From Syntrophobacterales bacterium (lineage in GTDB: Bacteria > Desulfobacterota > Syntrophobacteria > Syntrophobacterales > Thermodesulforhabdaceae), in assembly GCA_026417655.1 (NCBI GenBank), contig JAOACS010000025.1, positions 1 through 64,000 on the forward strand: DNA of 64,000 bases, written 5' to 3'. The stretch's first letter is position 1; every line of letters starts with the position of its first letter. The position numbers were made by a program, and so were the translations under genes. Shown one piece after another: positions 7,263-16,488 of the stretch. A model generated the notes under the pieces. That model had not been told where the DNA came from. It ran no database searches and worked only from the letters and a program-made list of their open reading frames with translations.

Positions 7263-9428
7263 ATGACAACGTTTCTAGTTGGCGTTATAATTACCATTTT
7301 CTTTGTTTTCGGAGCCATCTGGTTTTTAGTAAACAAACGGATGGCAATTTTTAGGAAAAATCCAATAGTTATCCTTTCAGGGGGTGGCACGGGAGGGCAT
7401 GTCTACCCCCTTCTTGCAATATTGGAAGAGATCAAGCGTAGGCATCCCAATTACCGGATTATATACATAGGAAAAGCCGGCAAAGCGGAAGATCATATTA
7501 TCCCAAAGGAAGGGCTTCAGCTAATCCATACCTGGGCACATCCCTTTGAAGGAATAAGAAATCCTGCAAAACTTATCTTGTGCCTAGTAATCACAGCCTT
7601 TGGAACCCTTAGATGTATGATCTATTTTTTGAAGTTTCCTCCCCTATGGGTAATTTCCACCGGAGGTTACGTAAGTGCTCCAACAATTCTTGCAGCAATT
7701 GTATTTAAAGGGCTTTTCAGAGCTCCCATAGGGATCTTTCTCCATGAGCAAAACACCATACCGGGACGGGTAAACCTTCTGTTTGGAAAGTGGGTAGACC
7801 GGGTATTTGTAAGTTTCGAGCAAACTCTTGCTTTTTTCCCAGAAAATGGCGTTGTAAGCGGGTATCCTGTAAGGCAATCTATTTACTGCGGGGAGAAAAA
7901 AGACTCTCCTACTTCCCTTCCCTTTTCCGTCCCTTCAGGTAGGAAGGTTGTCTTTATATTTGGTGGGTCCCAGGGTGCTAGGACCATAAATCGTGCGGTC
8001 GTTGAGGCTCTCCCCTACCTTTTTCCCTATCGTCATAAGATCTTTATCATTCATGGAAGAGGGCTCTCCAAAACCGAAGTCTATGATGCTCAACGGGATA
8101 CGGAGGCTCGCATCGCCAGACTCGATGAGGAAATTAGGCGAGAACTACCTAACTTCTACTACGCCCAAGATTACTTTTATAATATCCAAAGAATCTACGC
8201 CATATCCGATCTAGTGGTAGCAAGAAGTGGTGCCGGAACTATTAGCGAAATAGCTGCTATGGGAAAGCCCTCCATCCTTATCCCCAAAAGTGGTCTTCCT
8301 GGGGATCACCAGGTTATGAATGCAAGAGCTATGAAACAGGCAGGAGCGGCCTACGTGCTCTATGAGAACACTACCCATGATGAAGGTGGCAATTTAACTG
8401 AGCGCATTGATGGTCAGGTTCTGGCCCAGATGATTTTAAGAATTATTCAGGATAGTGTATTACTTTCAACAATGTCACTCTGCGCTAAATCCTTCTTTCG
8501 TCGTAACGCATCGAAAATCATTATTGACGTTATAGAGGGAAAAGCTGTGCCCCTGGATCCAAAAAAAGTTTTAGCCTCCGTTGAAACTCCTCCTATATGG
8601 ACAAACGGTAGACTCCTTCGATCTTTGCAGGCAGCTTATGCTAAAAATTCATCGGCCTATACACCCCTTGAGGTTCTAAAAGATGAGGATGAACTGGAAT
8701 ATTTTAGATACCGGGTCGGACGTCTTCTTTACGATCCAAACTGGGAAATAAGAAATATAGGGGTTAAATTGGTTGGCTACCTGCTACATAGAGATAAGAT
8801 CCCCCATCTAGCCAAAATGATAGAAGATCGAACCCCTGTTCCTTGGTGGCAGAGGCTTTTAGGAGGCGATTACAAGGAGGTTGGCTTCATCCGCCGAAAC
8901 GCTCTCACCTCTATAAGAATACTTGGTGTTTTTGATACAACCGTAGAAAGGGCAGTCCAGAAGGCCCTTGAGGATCCCTATTATGAAGTTCGAGCTGAGG
9001 CTTGCCGTGTAATAGCCCACTTTTCAGATATGCTAGCCGGGAAAGAGATCTGGTTGAAAAAGTTACTCGAAAGACTTAAGGATCCATCCTTTGAGGTGGT
9101 AGCTGAAGCCGCCGTTGCAATAGGACGCATCGGGATAGATAATCGGGCGTTGGAAGCTCTCTTTTCCTTGGGAACACATCATTTCTGGCAGGTCCGTGAA
9201 GCTGCACTAAGAGGTATCCTAAGCATGCTGGAAAGACACGTAATCTGTCCCTCTATAGAACTTTACAGGGGACTTCAAGGATTTATCTTGACATCAACGG
9301 ATTTTGTTCCCCACTTTCCTATAAGAAACACCTATAGCGCCATATTAGCTCTCTGCGAGGAAAGAATACGTAGACGTCAATGCCCATCAATAACCGATCG
9401 GGAAAAACTCTTCGAGGAGAATAACTGA
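7263..9428 (+). CDS. MurG-like glycosyltransferase fused to C-terminal HEAT repeats
   Basis: A 721-residue protein with three parts. Residues 4-24 form a hydrophobic segment, probably a membrane anchor. Residues of about 35-430 form a complete MurG-type GT28 fold: GGGTGGHVYPLLA, TGGYVSAP, HEQNTIPGRVN, FGGSQGARTIN and the UDP-GlcNAc site SGAGTISEIAAMGKPSILIP with the downstream HQVMNA. Residues of about 460-715 contain HEAT/PBS-like helical repeats (for example EVRAEACRVIAHF, EVVAEAAVAIGRIG, QVREAALRGIL). Ordinary MurG is about 360 residues with no repeats. MurG adds GlcNAc to lipid I at the inner membrane face. The next gene, overlapping by one base (TGATG), is an MraY homologue, so the two should act in sequence. 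Whether this is the housekeeping MurG or a paralogue cannot be told here; no mur or fts cluster surrounds it. Confidence 0.85.
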   Translation: MTTFLVGVIITIFFVFGAIWFLVNKRMAIFRKNPIVILSGGGTGGHVYPLLAILEEIKRRHPNYRIIYIGKAGKAEDHIIPKEGLQLIHTWAHPFEGIRNPAKLILCLVITAFGTLRCMIYFLKFPPLWVISTGGYVSAPTILAAIVFKGLFRAPIGIFLHEQNTIPGRVNLLFGKWVDRVFVSFEQTLAFFPENGVVSGYPVRQSIYCGEKKDSPTSLPFSVPSGRKVVFIFGGSQGARTINRAVVEALPYLFPYRHKIFIIHGRGLSKTEVYDAQRDTEARIARLDEEIRRELPNFYYAQDYFYNIQRIYAISDLVVARSGAGTISEIAAMGKPSILIPKSGLPGDHQVMNARAMKQAGAAYVLYENTTHDEGGNLTERIDGQVLAQMILRIIQDSVLLSTMSLCAKSFFRRNASKIIIDVIEGKAVPLDPKKVLASVETPPIWTNGRLLRSLQAAYAKNSSAYTPLEVLKDEDELEYFRYRVGRLLYDPNWEIRNIGVKLVGYLLHRDKIPHLAKMIEDRTPVPWWQRLLGGDYKEVGFIRRNALTSIRILGVFDTTVERAVQKALEDPYYEVRAEACRVIAHFSDMLAGKEIWLKKLLERLKDPSFEVVAEAAVAIGRIGIDNRALEALFSLGTHHFWQVREAALRGILSMLERHVICPSIELYRGLQGFILTSTDFVPHFPIRNTYSAILALCEERIRRRQCPSITDREKLFEENN

Positions 9429-10537
9429 TGCTTTATTGGCTTGGAAACATTCTAATGTCTCTTTCTGACATCTTCTCATTTTGCCGCCTCGTAAATTATA
9501 TAACCTTCAGAGCTATCATGGCGGCTCTTACTGCGGTTATTCTGGTTTTGATCTGCAGTAAACCCTACATCATGTTTCTCCATCGTAGAAGAATTCTCGA
9601 TCAGCAACGCAATACGGGTCTCGGGTTAGCTTTGGGAAAGAGCGATACACCAACTATGGGAGGAATCCTTATTATTGGAGGAGCCTTTTTTTCTCTTTTC
9701 CTCTGGGGAAACTTGTCGAGTTCCTTTCTATGGAGCGTTGTTTTTGCCACGACCTGGTTTGGGGCTTTAGGGTTTATTGATGACCTAAAAAAACTAAGGA
9801 AGCGAAGTGGTGATAAGGGTCTTTCGGAAAAGACCAAACTTATTGCCCAGGCAGCCTTTGCTGTAGGTTTTGCCTGTTATGTCACCAGCTCTTTGAGTCC
9901 TCTCCATCCAAGGGAGGCAACACTTTTATATGTGCCCTTTTTAAAAACCCCCCTTCTAGACCTTGGTCATGGGTTTTACACAATCTTTATCATTCTTTTT
10001 GTCATGTTCGTCACCAACGCTGTCAATATAACCGACGGATTAGATGGACTTGCAATTATGCCCTCAATCTTTACTATCTCCGTCTTGGGGGTATTTGCCT
10101 ACGTTTTAGGAAATAAAATCTACTCTGCCTATCTTTATTACCCCTACATCCCAGGATCGGGAGAACTTGCTATTGTGGCTGCTGCTTTAGGTGGAGCTGG
10201 CCTTGGGTTTTTATGGTATAATACCTATCCAGCTCAAATCTTTATGGGAGATACGGGCTCCTTGGCTCTTGGTGGGGCTATCTCTACCATGTGTGTTCTT
10301 CTAAAGCAGGAAATGCTATTTCCAATCCTGGGAGGGCTCTTCGTTGCAGAAGCTCTCTCCAGCCAGATTCAGGATAAGATAGGCGTAAAATTCATTGGAA
10401 AGCGCCTTTTTACAAGAGCTCCCCTCCATCATGCCCTGCAGTATAGAGGACTCGCAGAACCTAAGGTCGTGGTCAGATTGTGGATTGTGTCGGGAATTCT
10501 TGCTTTAATCGCTCTTGCCACCCTTAAGATAAGATAG
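9428..10537 (+). CDS. MraY-family phospho-sugar-peptide transferase
   Basis: A 369-residue polytopic protein of the MraY family, which transfers phospho-MurNAc-pentapeptide to undecaprenyl phosphate. N-terminal MLYWLG, DTPTMGGILI, the catalytic Asp pair in GFIDDLKKL (near residue 117), NITDGLDGLA and FMGDTGSLALGG are all present. The loop near the C-terminus reads RAPLHHALQYRGLAEP where E. coli MraY has HHHYELKGWPEP. The third His is therefore Ala, the Glu is Gln and the Trp is Leu, changes near the active site. About ten membrane segments are visible. It is coupled to the upstream MurG-HEAT gene. It is either a diverged MraY or a paralogue with another UDP-sugar substrate. Confidence 0.88.
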   Translation: MLYWLGNILMSLSDIFSFCRLVNYITFRAIMAALTAVILVLICSKPYIMFLHRRRILDQQRNTGLGLALGKSDTPTMGGILIIGGAFFSLFLWGNLSSSFLWSVVFATTWFGALGFIDDLKKLRKRSGDKGLSEKTKLIAQAAFAVGFACYVTSSLSPLHPREATLLYVPFLKTPLLDLGHGFYTIFIILFVMFVTNAVNITDGLDGLAIMPSIFTISVLGVFAYVLGNKIYSAYLYYPYIPGSGELAIVAAALGGAGLGFLWYNTYPAQIFMGDTGSLALGGAISTMCVLLKQEMLFPILGGLFVAEALSSQIQDKIGVKFIGKRLFTRAPLHHALQYRGLAEPKVVVRLWIVSGILALIALATLKIR

Positions 10538-10544
10538 GGATTTC

Positions 10545-11342
10545 ATGATCGAGATATCCGAAAGAGATCTCCTCAAGTTAGCGCAAGATCTTAAGATATC
10601 AGTTGGGGAGGCAACAGCGATCGCCATAGAATCGGGAAAAATCCCTAGGCGGTATATAAAAAACCTAGGTGCAATATCGGCGCTTGAACAGGCTTCAATA
10701 TGCAGAAGCCGCGTTCTTGTTTGTGGCTGTGGAGGACTGGGAGGACATGTTATATTGCTTCTTGCTAGGCTTGGTTTTGGATTTTTAAGAATTGTCGATC
10801 CCGATAGCTTTGATCCCTCAAACCTCAATCGTCAACCCTTCTGTATGGAAGACACTCTTCATCGTCCAAAGGCTATTGCCACAAAGGAGATCCTCAGTCA
10901 TATCAATCCTTTAATTGACGTGGAAACCTTCGTGGGATCGCTTTCTCCATCCCATTTCGTAGATGTTCATTTTGTAATTGACGGCCTTGACAGCCCCCAA
11001 GACCGCATTATGGCAGAGAAGGAAGCTATAAAAAGGGGAGTGCCTTTTATTCATGGGGCAGTTCGGGGATGGTGGGGACAGGTAACTACTATCATGCCCC
11101 ATGAGGGTCCCAAATTGGGTCTTCTCTACGGAGAAATCAATGAGGAGATTCAAAAATTTGAAGAACAAACCGGAACTCTTGTTCCAGTAGTATCGCTAAT
11201 CGCCTCCCTTCAAGTTCATGAGGCCATGAGGCTTGCTATTTCAAAAACTCCACTTTATGCTGGAAAACTTCTTTATTGGGACGGGGAAACTGGAACCGCT
11301 ATGGTTCTACCCTTTGACTATTTTAAAACAGCTCAATACTAA
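10545..11342 (+). CDS. ThiF/MoeB/HesA-family E1-like adenylating protein
   Basis: A 265-residue E1-like protein. These enzymes adenylate the C-terminal Gly of ubiquitin-like sulfur carriers or similar carboxylates. The nucleotide-binding motif VCGCGGLGGH (near residue 65), the Asp and Arg contacts in DPDSFDPSNLNRQPF, the KA of RPKAIAT and the DGLD crossover are visible. A helical N-terminal segment of about 50 residues precedes the fold. I see no paired CxxC zinc site and no Cys at the usual catalytic position (TGTLVPVVSLIASLQ), so it is not a typical MoeB. No carrier protein gene is adjacent. The partner is unknown. Confidence 0.82.
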   Translation: MIEISERDLLKLAQDLKISVGEATAIAIESGKIPRRYIKNLGAISALEQASICRSRVLVCGCGGLGGHVILLLARLGFGFLRIVDPDSFDPSNLNRQPFCMEDTLHRPKAIATKEILSHINPLIDVETFVGSLSPSHFVDVHFVIDGLDSPQDRIMAEKEAIKRGVPFIHGAVRGWWGQVTTIMPHEGPKLGLLYGEINEEIQKFEEQTGTLVPVVSLIASLQVHEAMRLAISKTPLYAGKLLYWDGETGTAMVLPFDYFKTAQY

Positions 11343-11356
11343 AGGAGGGGAAAGTC

Positions 11357-12853
11357 ATGGAATTTTCCTGGAAGAATGCCCCCTATGAAGATTGTGCCGA
11401 TACCTTGATGCTTCTCTCCCTTGAGGAAACGAGAAATGATTTAATACAACATCTATGGATAAAAAAACACTTCCCCTGGCTGATAGAAACACCCCTATGG
11501 AGTGATTTCGAAGCCAAAAAAGAGCAGGTAATTTTAGGCTACAGTCCTTTCGGACATCCCTTTAGAAAGATTATGCTTGTAGGTCTTGGAAAAAGAGAGG
11601 ATCTATCCCAGGATACTCTCTATTCCACCTGGGCTAAGGCTTTTAAAGAGGCGGCGGAAAAGGGCAGTTCGAAGATAGCTTTACCCTTTCCAACCTTTGG
11701 ACTTATTACAGAGGAGGTCACGTGGTTTCTTAGGGAGTTGTTATTTACCGGTTTTTCGGTTTGCTACGAATACACCGAATTCAAAACAAAAATTTCAGAA
11801 CCTAGGAAACAGATCGAAGAACAGGTAGTACTTCTTGAATCGGAGCCTGATGGGGCTATATTGGACGTTCTTTCTTACTTAAAATACCTTCAGGGAGGAA
11901 TGGTTCGGGCAAGGAATCTAATTAATGCCCCATCTAACGAGGTCACTCCCGAGCGGCTTGTAAAGGAAGCAAAAGCCATTTCTGAGGCATGGGACCTCAA
12001 AATAACAATCATAGATCAGGACGAAGCAGAAAGAATGGGTATGGGAGCCTTTGTTGGTGTGGCAAAGGGAAGTGCCAACCCTGGTTACATAATCGTTCTG
12101 GAATATTGTCCTAAAGGATGCGAAAGCGAAAAACCCCTTCTATTTGTAGGAAAGGGGATAACCTTTGACACGGGAGGTATCTCTATAAAACCTGCATCCG
12201 GTATGGAGCTTATGAAGCACGACATGGCAGGAGCTGCTACGGTCCTTGGCGCCATGGAGGTTGTGGGTACCCTAAAACCTGCCAGAAGAGTTGTAGGTGT
12301 AATGCCCTGTGCTGAAAATATGCCAGACGGCAAAGCCTACAGACCCGGCGATGTTCTAAAGACACTTTCAGGTCAAACGGTGGAAGTAATCACTACAGAT
12401 GCGGAAGGGAGACTTATTCTCTGTGATGCCATAACCTATGCTATAAAAACCTTCTCACCGGCTCTTATTGTCGATCTCGCAACCCTTACTGGGGCCTGTA
12501 TCATAGCCCTTGGAGATCGAGTCGCCGGCATCCTTGGAAATAATGATGAGACGGTAGAGAAGGTGCGACTTATTGGAAATCGGGTTGGTGAGAAACTCTG
12601 GCCCCTTCCCCTTTGGGATTTCTACGCAGAGGATATAAAAAGTGACGTTGCCGATTTCAAAAACGTAGGAAATCGAAAGGCAGGAACTATTATTGGTGGA
12701 ATCTTTCTTAAACAGTTTGTTCCTAAGGAAATCCCCTGGGTTCATATAGACATAGCTGGACCAGCCTGGGCAGAAAAACCTTGGTTTCAAATGCCAAAGG
12801 GTGCAACGGCCTTTGGATTACGAACTCTTATTGAGTTAGTAAGGACATGGTAG
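11357..12853 (+). CDS. pepA: Leucyl aminopeptidase, M17 family
   Basis: A 498-residue cytosolic M17 metallo-aminopeptidase that removes N-terminal residues from peptides and forms hexamers. The two-metal catalytic domain is complete: GKGITFDTGGISIKP (Lys and Asp ligands), MKHDMAGAATVLG (Asp ligand) and TTDAEGRLILCDA (Asp-x-Glu ligands plus the catalytic Arg). The N-terminal domain with LGLGKRE-like VGLGKRE is present and length is normal. GGAGG lies just upstream of the ATG. Its end overlaps the start of nth by 7 bases, implying coupled translation. Confidence 0.95.
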   Translation: MEFSWKNAPYEDCADTLMLLSLEETRNDLIQHLWIKKHFPWLIETPLWSDFEAKKEQVILGYSPFGHPFRKIMLVGLGKREDLSQDTLYSTWAKAFKEAAEKGSSKIALPFPTFGLITEEVTWFLRELLFTGFSVCYEYTEFKTKISEPRKQIEEQVVLLESEPDGAILDVLSYLKYLQGGMVRARNLINAPSNEVTPERLVKEAKAISEAWDLKITIIDQDEAERMGMGAFVGVAKGSANPGYIIVLEYCPKGCESEKPLLFVGKGITFDTGGISIKPASGMELMKHDMAGAATVLGAMEVVGTLKPARRVVGVMPCAENMPDGKAYRPGDVLKTLSGQTVEVITTDAEGRLILCDAITYAIKTFSPALIVDLATLTGACIIALGDRVAGILGNNDETVEKVRLIGNRVGEKLWPLPLWDFYAEDIKSDVADFKNVGNRKAGTIIGGIFLKQFVPKEIPWVHIDIAGPAWAEKPWFQMPKGATAFGLRTLIELVRTW

Positions 12854-13497
12854 GGTCGAAAGAAAGAAAAATTCAGGGAATTATTGAGGGGCTCAAGAAA
12901 ATCTATCCTGAGGCCCCTCTCGAACTTAGGTTTTCTAATCCATTCGAACTTCTGGTCGCCACAATTCTTTCTGCCCAATGTAAGGACGAGCGGGTAAACC
13001 AAGTAACGGAGAAGTTATTTGCCCTTATCAAAGGGCCTTTGGATCTAATTTCAATACCCCTTGAACGGCTCGAGGAGTTGATCCGTCCTACAGGATTTTT
13101 TAGGCAAAAGGCGAAGATTCTTAAGGGTTGTGCTGAAATACTTGAAAGGGACTTTGGTGGTGAAGTCCCTAGGAAAATCGAAAAACTTACAAAACTTCCT
13201 GGAGTTGGCAGAAAAACGGCAGCAATGGTTTTGGGAAATGCATACGGTATTGAAGAAGGTATTGCCATCGATCGCCATGTTCACCGAGTAATCGGTAGGC
13301 TTGGGTTGAGTAAATCCGATCAGCCTGAAGCTATGGAAAGAGAACTTATGGCATTAGTTCCTCGCTCTCTGTGGACATGGTTTAGTAACGCCCTTATTCT
13401 TCATGGACGGAGGGTATGTACTGCTAAAAATCCAAAGTGCGATGTTTGTGCATTGAGACCATGGTGCGATTACGGACAGGGTATAAACAGAGGCTGA
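12847..13497 (+). CDS. nth: Endonuclease III (DNA glycosylase/AP lyase)
   Basis: A 216-residue base-excision repair enzyme that removes oxidised pyrimidines and nicks AP sites. The helix-hairpin-helix LPGVGRKTA with the catalytic Lys region, the catalytic Asp in AIDRHVHRV, and the C-terminal [4Fe-4S] site Cys-x6-Cys-x2-Cys-x5-Cys (CTAKNPKCDVCALRPWC) are all present. The start codon lies within pepA's end. Length is normal for bacterial Nth. Function is confident; regulation is not visible. Confidence 0.95.
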   Translation: MVGSKERKIQGIIEGLKKIYPEAPLELRFSNPFELLVATILSAQCKDERVNQVTEKLFALIKGPLDLISIPLERLEELIRPTGFFRQKAKILKGCAEILERDFGGEVPRKIEKLTKLPGVGRKTAAMVLGNAYGIEEGIAIDRHVHRVIGRLGLSKSDQPEAMERELMALVPRSLWTWFSNALILHGRRVCTAKNPKCDVCALRPWCDYGQGINRG

Positions 13498-13498
13498 C

Positions 13499-14431
13499 AT
13501 GGAAAGGGATATTTTGATAGGTGGCATCAAAAAGGGGTTTTCTAGTTTCATTTGGATGATAAAAATAATTCTCCCTATATCCTACATAACAGCGATCCTA
13601 TCATGGACAGGTATACTCGAAACTCTTACAGCTCTTCTCTCACCCCTAATGAACCTCCTGGGACTTCCAGGAATAAGTGCCATACCAATCCTGGTTGGAG
13701 CTCTAACGAGTGTCTATGGAGGAATCGCTGCCATGTCCGTTCTACCATTCTCCACAGCCGAAATGACTCTTATAGCCAACTTTATCCTCATTTGCCACAA
13801 TATGATCCAGGAGACCGTCATTCAGGCCCAATCCGGTATAAGGGCCTGGAAAGCGATAACCGTGCGCCTAATCGCTGCAGTTACCACTGTTTATGTCCTG
13901 GGATTTTTCATTAAAACGGATCATCAAAACTTAGGAATCGACCTAGGTGTTATAAGTCTTACCAAAAATTATGGATTCTGGGACGTATCTCTAAACTGGT
14001 TAATGACCACCGGTAAACTATGTTTAAAAATCTTCTTTATAATTATGGCCATTATGATCTTCCTTGAAATCGCTAAAGCTAAACAATGGATTAACCCAAT
14101 TGTAAAGATAACAAGCCCTATTTTAAAAATGCTCGGTCTTTCTGAAAGAGTTGGTCTTCTGTGGATGACAGCAGTCCTTTTTGGCCTCGCCTATGGGGGT
14201 GCCGTAATCATTGAAGAGGTGAAAAACGGTAATATCCCCCCCGAAGAACTCGAAGCACTTCAGCTTTCTATTGGGATTAACCATTCCATGGTAGAGGATC
14301 CCCTTCTTTTCATACCCCTGGGACTTCCCCCTTTATGGTTATGGCTTCCTAGGATCATTGTTGCGATGATAACTACTCGAATCTTTTATTTTTATCTTAA
14401 AACAAGGCATCTTTGGTTAACCACAGGCTAA
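13499..14431 (+). CDS. Nucleoside-recognition (Gate) domain membrane protein
   Basis: A 310-residue integral membrane protein with about eight hydrophobic segments. Two related halves each have the Gate/nucleoside-recognition pattern seen in SpmA/SpmB and nucleoside transporters. Examples are ILPISYITAILSWTG with the VGALTSVYGGIAAMSVLP block in the first half, and WMTAVLFGLAYGGAVIIEE with SIGINHSMVEDPLLFIPLG in the second. Bacteria that do not sporulate also carry such genes, so a spore role need not be implied; substrate is unknown. It starts 1 base after nth and converges with, and overlaps by 15 bases, the minus-strand activator gene. Confidence 0.75.
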   Translation: MERDILIGGIKKGFSSFIWMIKIILPISYITAILSWTGILETLTALLSPLMNLLGLPGISAIPILVGALTSVYGGIAAMSVLPFSTAEMTLIANFILICHNMIQETVIQAQSGIRAWKAITVRLIAAVTTVYVLGFFIKTDHQNLGIDLGVISLTKNYGFWDVSLNWLMTTGKLCLKIFFIIMAIMIFLEIAKAKQWINPIVKITSPILKMLGLSERVGLLWMTAVLFGLAYGGAVIIEEVKNGNIPPEELEALQLSIGINHSMVEDPLLFIPLGLPPLWLWLPRIIVAMITTRIFYFYLKTRHLWLTTG

Positions 14432-15202
14432 AGCTGGAGAAAACTTTTCCATAGCTATCATAGCAGCCCCAAGGGCTCCTACTATTTCTGGATACTCTGG
14501 AACAATCACCTCTGAACCAATGACCTCCTCTATGAGAAACCTCACACATCGATTCTTAGCAACCCCACCGGCAAAAAACACTGGATATCTAAAACCAACC
14601 CGCCTCAACATAGCTAAGGTTCTAGAAACTATAGCCTCGTGAAGAGCCATAGCAATATCCTCGGCCCGCTCTCCCCTTGCCATAAGAGATGTAGCCTCTG
14701 TTTCAGCAAAGACGGCACACATGCTCGTCACCTTGAGTCTTTTTGTGGCCTTCAGAGCAAAGTCTCCAAATCCCTCAAGGGGGACCTGCAGAATTGTAGC
14801 CATGAATTCCAAAAATTTTCCTGTTCCCGCTGCACAACGATCATTCATTTCAAATCTTATGATCCGTCCCCTTTCATCTAGAGCAATCGCCTTAGTATCT
14901 TGACCCCCTATGTCTAAAACGGTCCTAACTCCGGGACAGAGAACCAAAGCTCCCCTGGCACAGGCTTGAATTTCTGTAACCGAACTCTTCAACCCTTCCC
15001 AATGAACATAGTCCAAGAAGAGGGTCCTTCCATAACCGGTAGAAACAATAGGACCCTTCGAGGGGATGTCCTCTATAATGCATTTAACTTGCTGCAAGGG
15101 ATCAAAAGTGGTAGGAAGTATCCGTTTTAACCTAATTTCCCCATCTTCCCCTAGGCCTACAAGTTCTATGCTTCTAGAACCTATGTCAATTCCAAAAAAC
15201 AT
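14417..15202 (-). CDS. BadF/HgdC-type activator ATPase (YjiL/DCCR-like)
   Basis: A 261-residue ASKHA-fold ATPase of the 2-hydroxyglutaryl-CoA dehydratase activator family. The phosphate-binding GIDIGSRSIELV, the second nucleotide motif TVLDIGGQDTKAI, and both Cys motifs for the subunit-bridging [4Fe-4S] cluster (DRCAAGTGKFLEF and MCAVFAETEA) are visible. FAGGVAKN is the adenosine site. Such proteins use ATP hydrolysis to fire low-potential electrons into a partner. The partner is almost certainly the next gene upstream (8 bases away), which resembles YjiM and double-cubane cluster protein. Single-domain length is normal. Confidence 0.88.
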   Translation of the reverse strand: MFFGIDIGSRSIELVGLGEDGEIRLKRILPTTFDPLQQVKCIIEDIPSKGPIVSTGYGRTLFLDYVHWEGLKSSVTEIQACARGALVLCPGVRTVLDIGGQDTKAIALDERGRIIRFEMNDRCAAGTGKFLEFMATILQVPLEGFGDFALKATKRLKVTSMCAVFAETEATSLMARGERAEDIAMALHEAIVSRTLAMLRRVGFRYPVFFAGGVAKNRCVRFLIEEVIGSEVIVPEYPEIVGALGAAMIAMEKFSPALACG

Positions 15203-15210
15203 TTCAATAC

Positions 15211-16488
15211 TTAGGTCCTCAAAATTTCCAAAAAAGCTTCAATTCTAGTCCTGAGCTGCTCTATATCTTCCATGTTATAGTCAGTTCCAACACTTATGAA
15301 TGGTATTCCTTCCTTGGCGAGAATCCTTCCTATTTTGAAACTTTCAATTTCATAAGGTTGGCAAAAGTTAAGGTGATAATGTATCACACCTTTAACTTCC
15401 CACTCCTTCGCCGCCTGAATTATGTTATCGATACGCTCCTCATTTGGAGTAAAGCATGCACAGTTTATACGACTATAGCGATCTACAAGGGCATCTATCC
15501 ATTCATCTAGACTTTTTGATGATTCCTCAACAAGGTCCCTAGTGTTTCGGCTACCCACACAGGATTCTTCGAACACTATAACGGCCCCAGAAGATTCAAC
15601 AACATAATGAAGTTTCCAGTTAGGAATCGCCATAGGGCATCCAGAAACCATAATCCTTACAGCTTCCGATGGAACAATGCTATCACCTCGCTTTACACGA
15701 TCTTCAATTTCATCACAGAGTTTATTGATCTGCTGAGTGAACCTTTTGGGGTCATCATAAAAACTTATCTGATTTACAAGTAACGCATCTCGACCAGAAA
15801 TGGGTGCAGGATGGTGGCGACGGAGGTTGTTAAGTCTCTGAAGGGCTCGCCTTCGATCATTTATTATTCTTACAGCCTTTCCTAAGTTCTCTGCCGTAAT
15901 TTCTCTACCTGTAAGCGATTCTATCTTATCTTTGAACCGAACTATTTCCTTGCGCCAGAGCTCCTTATCAATACTACGTTTCATTTGGGGAATTTCCATC
16001 ACATACATAGGAACATAGTCCCCAAAAATCTCATACGCTTTCTTTTTACCATCACAGGTCGTTTCTCCTACAATGAGATCGCAGGATTCAAAAAAGGGAC
16101 ACAACCGCGATAACTTAAATCCTACAAAGGATTTTATCAAAGAACATAGATTCCTTGGAAGAATTTCTTCAGCTTTTTCTTTGCCCGCCTCCGCTCCAGC
16201 ACAGAGTCCAATAGCAATAGCGTCCGCTGCCCAAATGATCTCCTCAGGAACGAAAATACAAAAGGTTCCAACAACTTTTTGCCCATTAGCTTTGGCCTCT
16301 TGAAGTTCCCTTATACGTAACCCGTGAATTTCAGAGATTACGAAATCGATATACTCCATTCCCTTCAGACGTTTCTCTTGGCTAAGATAAATGTCTCCGT
16401 AAAATTTTCCAAGGACTTCCAACAATGCAGCATGGGCATCAAGATCAAGATTAAGCTTCTCCCACATAGAATTGTAAAGATCTGTCAT
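15211..16488 (-). CDS. 2-hydroxyacyl-CoA dehydratase-family, double-cubane-type protein (YjiM-like)
   Basis: A 425-residue protein of the HgdB/FldBC superfamily. It carries 12 Cys, including the family sites GTFCIFVPEE, LCPFFESCD, GETTCDGKKK, VSGCPM, EESCVG and NFCQPYE. Only one subunit is present next to a single activator, as in E. coli YjiM/YjiL and the double-cubane cluster protein/reductase pair of Carboxydothermus. True dehydratases have two subunits plus CoA-transferase genes, which are missing here. It therefore more likely binds an [Fe8S9]-type double-cubane cluster and performs an ATP-driven low-potential reduction of an unknown substrate. An AGGAGG ribosome site precedes the ATG. 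Confidence 0.82.
   Translation of the reverse strand: MTDLYNSMWEKLNLDLDAHAALLEVLGKFYGDIYLSQEKRLKGMEYIDFVISEIHGLRIRELQEAKANGQKVVGTFCIFVPEEIIWAADAIAIGLCAGAEAGKEKAEEILPRNLCSLIKSFVGFKLSRLCPFFESCDLIVGETTCDGKKKAYEIFGDYVPMYVMEIPQMKRSIDKELWRKEIVRFKDKIESLTGREITAENLGKAVRIINDRRRALQRLNNLRRHHPAPISGRDALLVNQISFYDDPKRFTQQINKLCDEIEDRVKRGDSIVPSEAVRIMVSGCPMAIPNWKLHYVVESSGAVIVFEESCVGSRNTRDLVEESSKSLDEWIDALVDRYSRINCACFTPNEERIDNIIQAAKEWEVKGVIHYHLNFCQPYEIESFKIGRILAKEGIPFISVGTDYNMEDIEQLRTRIEAFLEILRT

Noticed and set aside
14417-14431. Overlap of the convergent membrane-protein and activator genes as a frameshift sign
   Set aside because: Both proteins end in sensible positions for their families; a 15-base tail-to-tail overlap is common in compact genomes.
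15211-16488. Classical (R)-2-hydroxyglutaryl-CoA dehydratase
   Set aside because: Only one dehydratase-like subunit and no CoA-transferase or dehydrogenase genes are present; the pair matches the YjiL/YjiM layout better.
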